A stretch of 64,000 nt of DNA from Anisakis pegreffii (taxonomy: Eukaryota; Nematoda; Chromadorea; Rhabditida; Anisakidae), in the NCBI GenBank assembly GCA_035041965.1, contig JAPYMA010000217.1, positions 164,625 through 228,624 of the forward strand, written 5' to 3'. The translations under genes were made by a program, and so were the position numbers. Below the pieces are notes generated by a model. The model saw only the letters and a program-made list of their open reading frames with translations. It was not told the DNA's origin and made no database searches. This document shows positions 59,871 through 64,000 of this stretch, one piece after another (the stretch's first letter is position 1; the number at the start of each line of letters is the position of its first letter).

Positions 59871-62800
59871 CAATTTTGCGCTAATTAGAACTAATATCAG
59901 AAAATGTGCTACTCTCGTATCTATGTTAGAGTCCAACACGGTTCACTCAATAGAGTCCACATTGGGGAGATGGGGAGGGGAATGATTGGTGCACAAACTG
60001 AAAAAAAAATTTCACTTAGGTAGGGTGGGCCATACATAAGGCCAGTCCAAGTCCCTACCTCTGGCTCCGGAGTTAAGCGGGTCATTACGTGCCGCATCCC
60101 TCCTTCGCCCTACCCAAATCCCTTACAAAAAGATTTACAATGTTTACAACAACGATTACTGCACAAAATAAATGGATAAATAAGTAAATGATGAAAACAT
60201 TAATGACAATTGGTGACAATGAACATAATGATATGTCTAACGATCAATTAATTTACAATATTGAAGAATTAATTCAAAAATTCAATAAATTAAAAACCTT
60301 TTGAATCAAAATTTATTACACTTTTCTTTTGATACGGAATTGTTTTCTCATGTCTGAGGGAATTGAATGAAATATTTGGAGAAAACCACTGTCTCGTCCA
60401 GATCCCATCCTAAAAGGTAGCAGAAAGATGTGGATGCTTTCGAGAAATGATTGATAGCGATAGTTTAATGTCATCTAAACTTCTCAGCATGTGACAATAC
60501 AGTGACCAAAATACATCACACCGAACGCTAGTAACACTAATGCAACGTTAACAATGCAACAACATTAACAAACGAATTGAAAATCACTAAAAAAATCCCC
60601 CAATTAAAAGATACGCGGCAACATAAGCATCTTCAGAACTTCATGTCACATATCGATTGCAAATAAAAACTTTCATGTCACTGTACACTGCACGACAATA
60701 TCACTGTATTGTCACCTATTCTCAATCGGTTGGATACATACAAAGTAAGAATTACAAGTAATTGATCACATATAGAAACATATAAATCACGAACATATAA
60801 TTTACAATTGAACGAATGAATAAAAGAACCAAGCATGCAAAAAGTGGTCACTGACCACGACTCAATTTTATTTTGCAGTCCCTAAGTTCAAAATTGAAAC
60901 TCCTAACCCTGCGCTTCCTCACGCTTTGGAGTCGTATTTGATCGTTATGTATGTGTTGCTGTCGTATTCGTAGTAGATTCTGATGCCGTACTAAACACTG
61001 ATGTCATAAATTAGATGTTACGCACCATGGTGTCCTCTTATTGTCACTTTTGTCATGGGCACTGTTGCTCTTAACACCACGAGCATCGAACGCCATCTGA
61101 CTACCAACGACCACCGATCTTCGTGTTCCAACGCCGGTCGAAGTCAACGCCAACACATTCCACAGACATTCCATCTAGGATTGAAGAACGGTATAATACT
61201 AACAAGATTATGCATCATTTCGACAAACTATTTGATAGCCTACATCAACACATTTACCACTGAATATTCATGCGATATACCATACTCACTGAACATAAGC
61301 TAGAATCACGTTAGATCGGGCAATGATTGACAATAAAGTCATTTCAAAGCACCAAATAACAAATTAGATCATCATGAAAATGATCAAATTCCTCACCTTG
61401 TTAAATTGACGTTACTGTAGTTTATTACCAATGAATCAACCAATCACTAGCGAGATTGCAACCAATGACCACTACTGTAATTGGCTCGCTCGCTCGCTCA
61501 CCTTCATAAATGTACACGTCTGAAACGATGAAAAATGACTAATTCACAGTCTTCATCATATGCAGTTCAGTACGATTCACACAGATAACACATTTCTCAT
61601 TGACGAGAATTGTTCGCACACGTTATCAACGTTCTATACTGATATAGCGATGATGATTTTATAAGAAATCATCAACATTGCAAATATCACCATATTTGAG
61701 TATTGAAACTGAATTCAAAGACTGCAATCGGACGATCATTCCTATCCCTCTCTATAGCGAAACCTATCCCCTTATTAAATCTTCCATTAATCTACACAAT
61801 CGCCGACCTTTAAAAAACTATGATACTAATAAAGTTGAAAAATTAGGTGGATATTTGAACCCAGAATATCTCTGGCGGAATGATGAATTATACCAGAAAT
61901 AGCATAAACGGAATAAACTCATGAATTATATCACACACGCAGCACCAATTCATCGCGCAAAACAACACGACAGACCTGAATGATGACTGAATGAAAATTG
62001 AATGTTATGAGTGAAATAGTCACGCTGACATGATCTGTGATGATCAATTGGTATGGTACCATTGAGAGATCGATAAAATTCATAAAGTGCACAGTCATAA
62101 TCATAAGAATGTGATCAACGAAGATCGTTACTTTCAAAATCTGGTGATTCGAATGACTGTACAGAGTTTCTGGATTATTTGTTTGCTTCGAACAGAGTTC
62201 AGGAAAAATTCGGTTCCCTCCGGCTAATGGTCGAAATAGAAAAAAATTGGGTATACTGACACTAATGAATATCAAAAAATGGAACAATCGTACAATCATT
62301 GTAACTTAATTAAAAGTGATTTTAGCCATCATGGTGGCTAAAAATCGACGGACAGGTGGGGTGTTCGCTTTCGTTATCAAGTCGAAAAGTGTCGAAATAG
62401 TATTGCGATGACTAGTAAGAAAGAAAGTAGAACAGGAATATGTGAGAGAGTAGAGATGCAAAGGTCCCATGAATCTCGAGTATCATGCTTCAGATGCGAG
62501 CGTGCGTAGGTGTGCACGTGCGTGTTTAAAGCATTGTAAACATGGAAGATCGTTTGACGTTTTTTGACAGAGTGCATCCAGACAACTATTGCGAAATTGC
62601 AATGTATTGAGTAAACAACATCGTAAAAAGTACTGATCTCTGATCAGTTATTTGACATTGTATCATTGAAATTGTATTATCAAAGAGAAGATTAGAGCAT
62701 GAACATGTAGTCTCTTGTAAGTAATGAAGACAGATTGCTTTGATTCTGTTAAATATGTTCCAATATAATAAGATACTGTTCATTGGCATCATAATCAGCC

Positions 62801-63309
62801 TGAATCAATAAGAGATGCACTTGAAAGACGACTGGAACAATTGAGATGTTCAATATGTTTAATTTCAATGCAGCCGAATCGCTCTGATGAGCAAATGAAT
62901 AATATAAAGTATCCCTCCATGCATACATCGAAACGATCGACAACAACCGAATAGAATGCCGCAGAATATGATTTCTAAGATGTGAATAAAAAGTTTGAGA
63001 ACACCGCATAGGGGCAAATGTGTTCCAATGCACTATTTCGATGCATGATTAGGGCTGTGTTGAATGTGCTTCAGAAATATGCAATTCGTCATTATCACTC
63101 TATGATTAAAATCTGTATCACAGCACATCAAACAAAACTGACATAAAAATATCAATCTCTTCTGTGATTTTCCTTTCAAAGTAAACCACATTCGGTGATA
63201 TTCTACCAGTCTCACAAATGCACTGATATAAATATTTCATATTGTTCATGTCTTCCATCGTCACATCCTGTTCCGCTTAACTTTCAATCAAACGATCGAA
63301 TTGCAGTAC
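59871..63309. other. Intergenic, no gene supported
   Basis: AT-rich sequence between the two repeat regions. A 100-bp GC-rich patch at 60018-60117 is listed separately. A possible minus-strand exon pair near 61200-60900 was considered and rejected because the implied intron would be only 31-35 bp. Confidence 0.45.
60018..60117. repeat. GC-rich short foldback patch
   Basis: One hundred bp with GC-rich, partly inverted ends: ggtagggtgggcc near the left and ccttcgccctaccc at the right share GGTAGGG/CCCTACC. Internal small palindromes (ggccatacataaggcc, ctccggag). It does not resemble 5S rRNA, a tRNA or a spliced-leader RNA as I know them. The left edge (tagggtgggc) also occurs near the right end of the hAT-type element at about 37200. 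Confidence 0.4.
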
Positions 63310-64000
63310 TGGATTTTAGCACATAAACCTGAGAAGACCGACTATTTGAAAATGATGCCCCTTAAATAGGCATGCTAATGAATGATCAATATAGATACAG
63401 TGTATTGAAATGAGCGAAGCTTAACAACTGAGATAACTTCAGAAAGTCAACTGTTCCTCGGAAAGTGAGCAGAATTGCCCTACAAATATATACTTTTCTA
63501 AAAGCAAAGAATCTGGAGAATCTGACAATGTGCAGAAAATAACGTGTTACTGAGAGAATCGGAGAGTACCTTGAATGCCGCAACCCCTTGAGCGCCATAC
63601 CTTAAAGAAAATAGCTATATCTCCTCAAGTAAGCAAAATCGCTCAACGAAACATATAATTTATCTGAATCCAGAGGTTCTGAGGAATCCAACGATACAGA
63701 GAAATTGACATGTTACTAAGCAAACCTGAGGACACCGATAGCTTGAATATGAAAAAGCTGTAGCGACACTGCGCTAGTTGAGATACCTTAAACAAAATAG
63801 CTACATCTCCACAAGTAACCAAAATCGCTGAAACAAATATATATTTTTCTGAATGTAGAGGTTCCGCTGGAGCGAATGGAGTAAGGAAGTTCACATGTTT
63901 CTGCGGAAGATTAAGAATACTGCTACGTTGAAGATGCTAACACCTGTAGCGCTATAGCAATGTGTGCAATTGATCTGCAGAGATAGTTTGTATATGAATT
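63310..64000. repeat. Degenerate tandem repeat, about 170-187 bp period, running off the window
   Basis: Corresponding phrases recur: cgtgttactgag (63543), catgttactaag (63709) and catgtttctgcg (63893); and accttaaa.aaaatagct.catctcc.caagtaa.caaaatcgct at about 63599 and 63785. An earlier, weaker unit seems to begin near 63325 (aacctgagaagaccgac). Units are roughly 70-85% alike by eye. The array continues past position 64000. Confidence 0.8.

Noticed and set aside
60018..60117. 5S rRNA or spliced-leader RNA gene
   Set aside because: The word gttaagcgggtc resembles part of 5S rRNA, but no other 5S helix or box A/C elements and no spliced-leader donor are present.
60900..61210. Possible minus-strand two-exon gene ending in a Tyr-rich C-terminus
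   Set aside because: The only in-frame join needs an intron of 31-35 bp, and two frames of the last exon are open, so coding is not supported.

Overview
The window looks like nuclear DNA of an animal, most probably a nematode. It is AT-rich. The genes are split into many short exons with GT..AG introns, several acceptors are of the TTTTCAG type, and two genes have a possible spliced-leader acceptor just before the start codon. The best-matched proteins (KLHL18, eS12, SLC35B3, RCAN, MAPK15) are animal orthologues. The nematode assignment is inference; species and clade cannot be told from this window.

Layout. 1-7456: no gene supported; one GC-rich island (4915-5115) and small direct repeats. 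7457-7907 (-): possible two-exon secreted peptide precursor. 8870-11053 (+): divergent BTB-domain protein, with further possible exons to 13000. 13643-16905 (+): ER-retained protein disulfide isomerase made of only the b' and a' domains plus a long Lys/Glu tail ending KDEL. 19152-23120 (-): complete KLHL18, 11 exons, 573 aa. 24647-27572 (+): six-exon gene not recognised. 29787-30987 (+): ribosomal protein eS12. 32016-39593 (+): SLC35B3-type PAPS transporter; its 2.5-kb fourth intron holds a hAT-type element with a perfect 8-bp target duplication and a perfect 19-bp hairpin. 41233-42858 (-): calcipressin/RCAN. 48829-54242 (+): MAPK15/ERK7, 9 exons, 522 aa.

54243-64000: no convincing gene. It is dominated by tandem repeats: a three-copy array at about 57620-59490 with two almost invariant blocks, one copy carrying an inserted GC-rich cassette with inverted ends, and a second degenerate tandem repeat that starts near 63310 and runs off the right edge.

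The genes do not form one pathway. They are unrelated housekeeping and signalling genes (Golgi PAPS supply for sulfation, ER folding, a CUL3 adaptor, calcineurin regulation, an atypical MAPK, translation) in mixed orientation. KLHL18 and the unrecognised gene are divergent; SLC35B3 and RCAN are convergent; RCAN and MAPK15 are divergent across a 6-kb gap. Exon joins were made by hand from reading frame, splice dinucleotides and family alignment from memory. Every internal exon of the five named orthologues and of the PDI keeps phase, which is strong support for those models.
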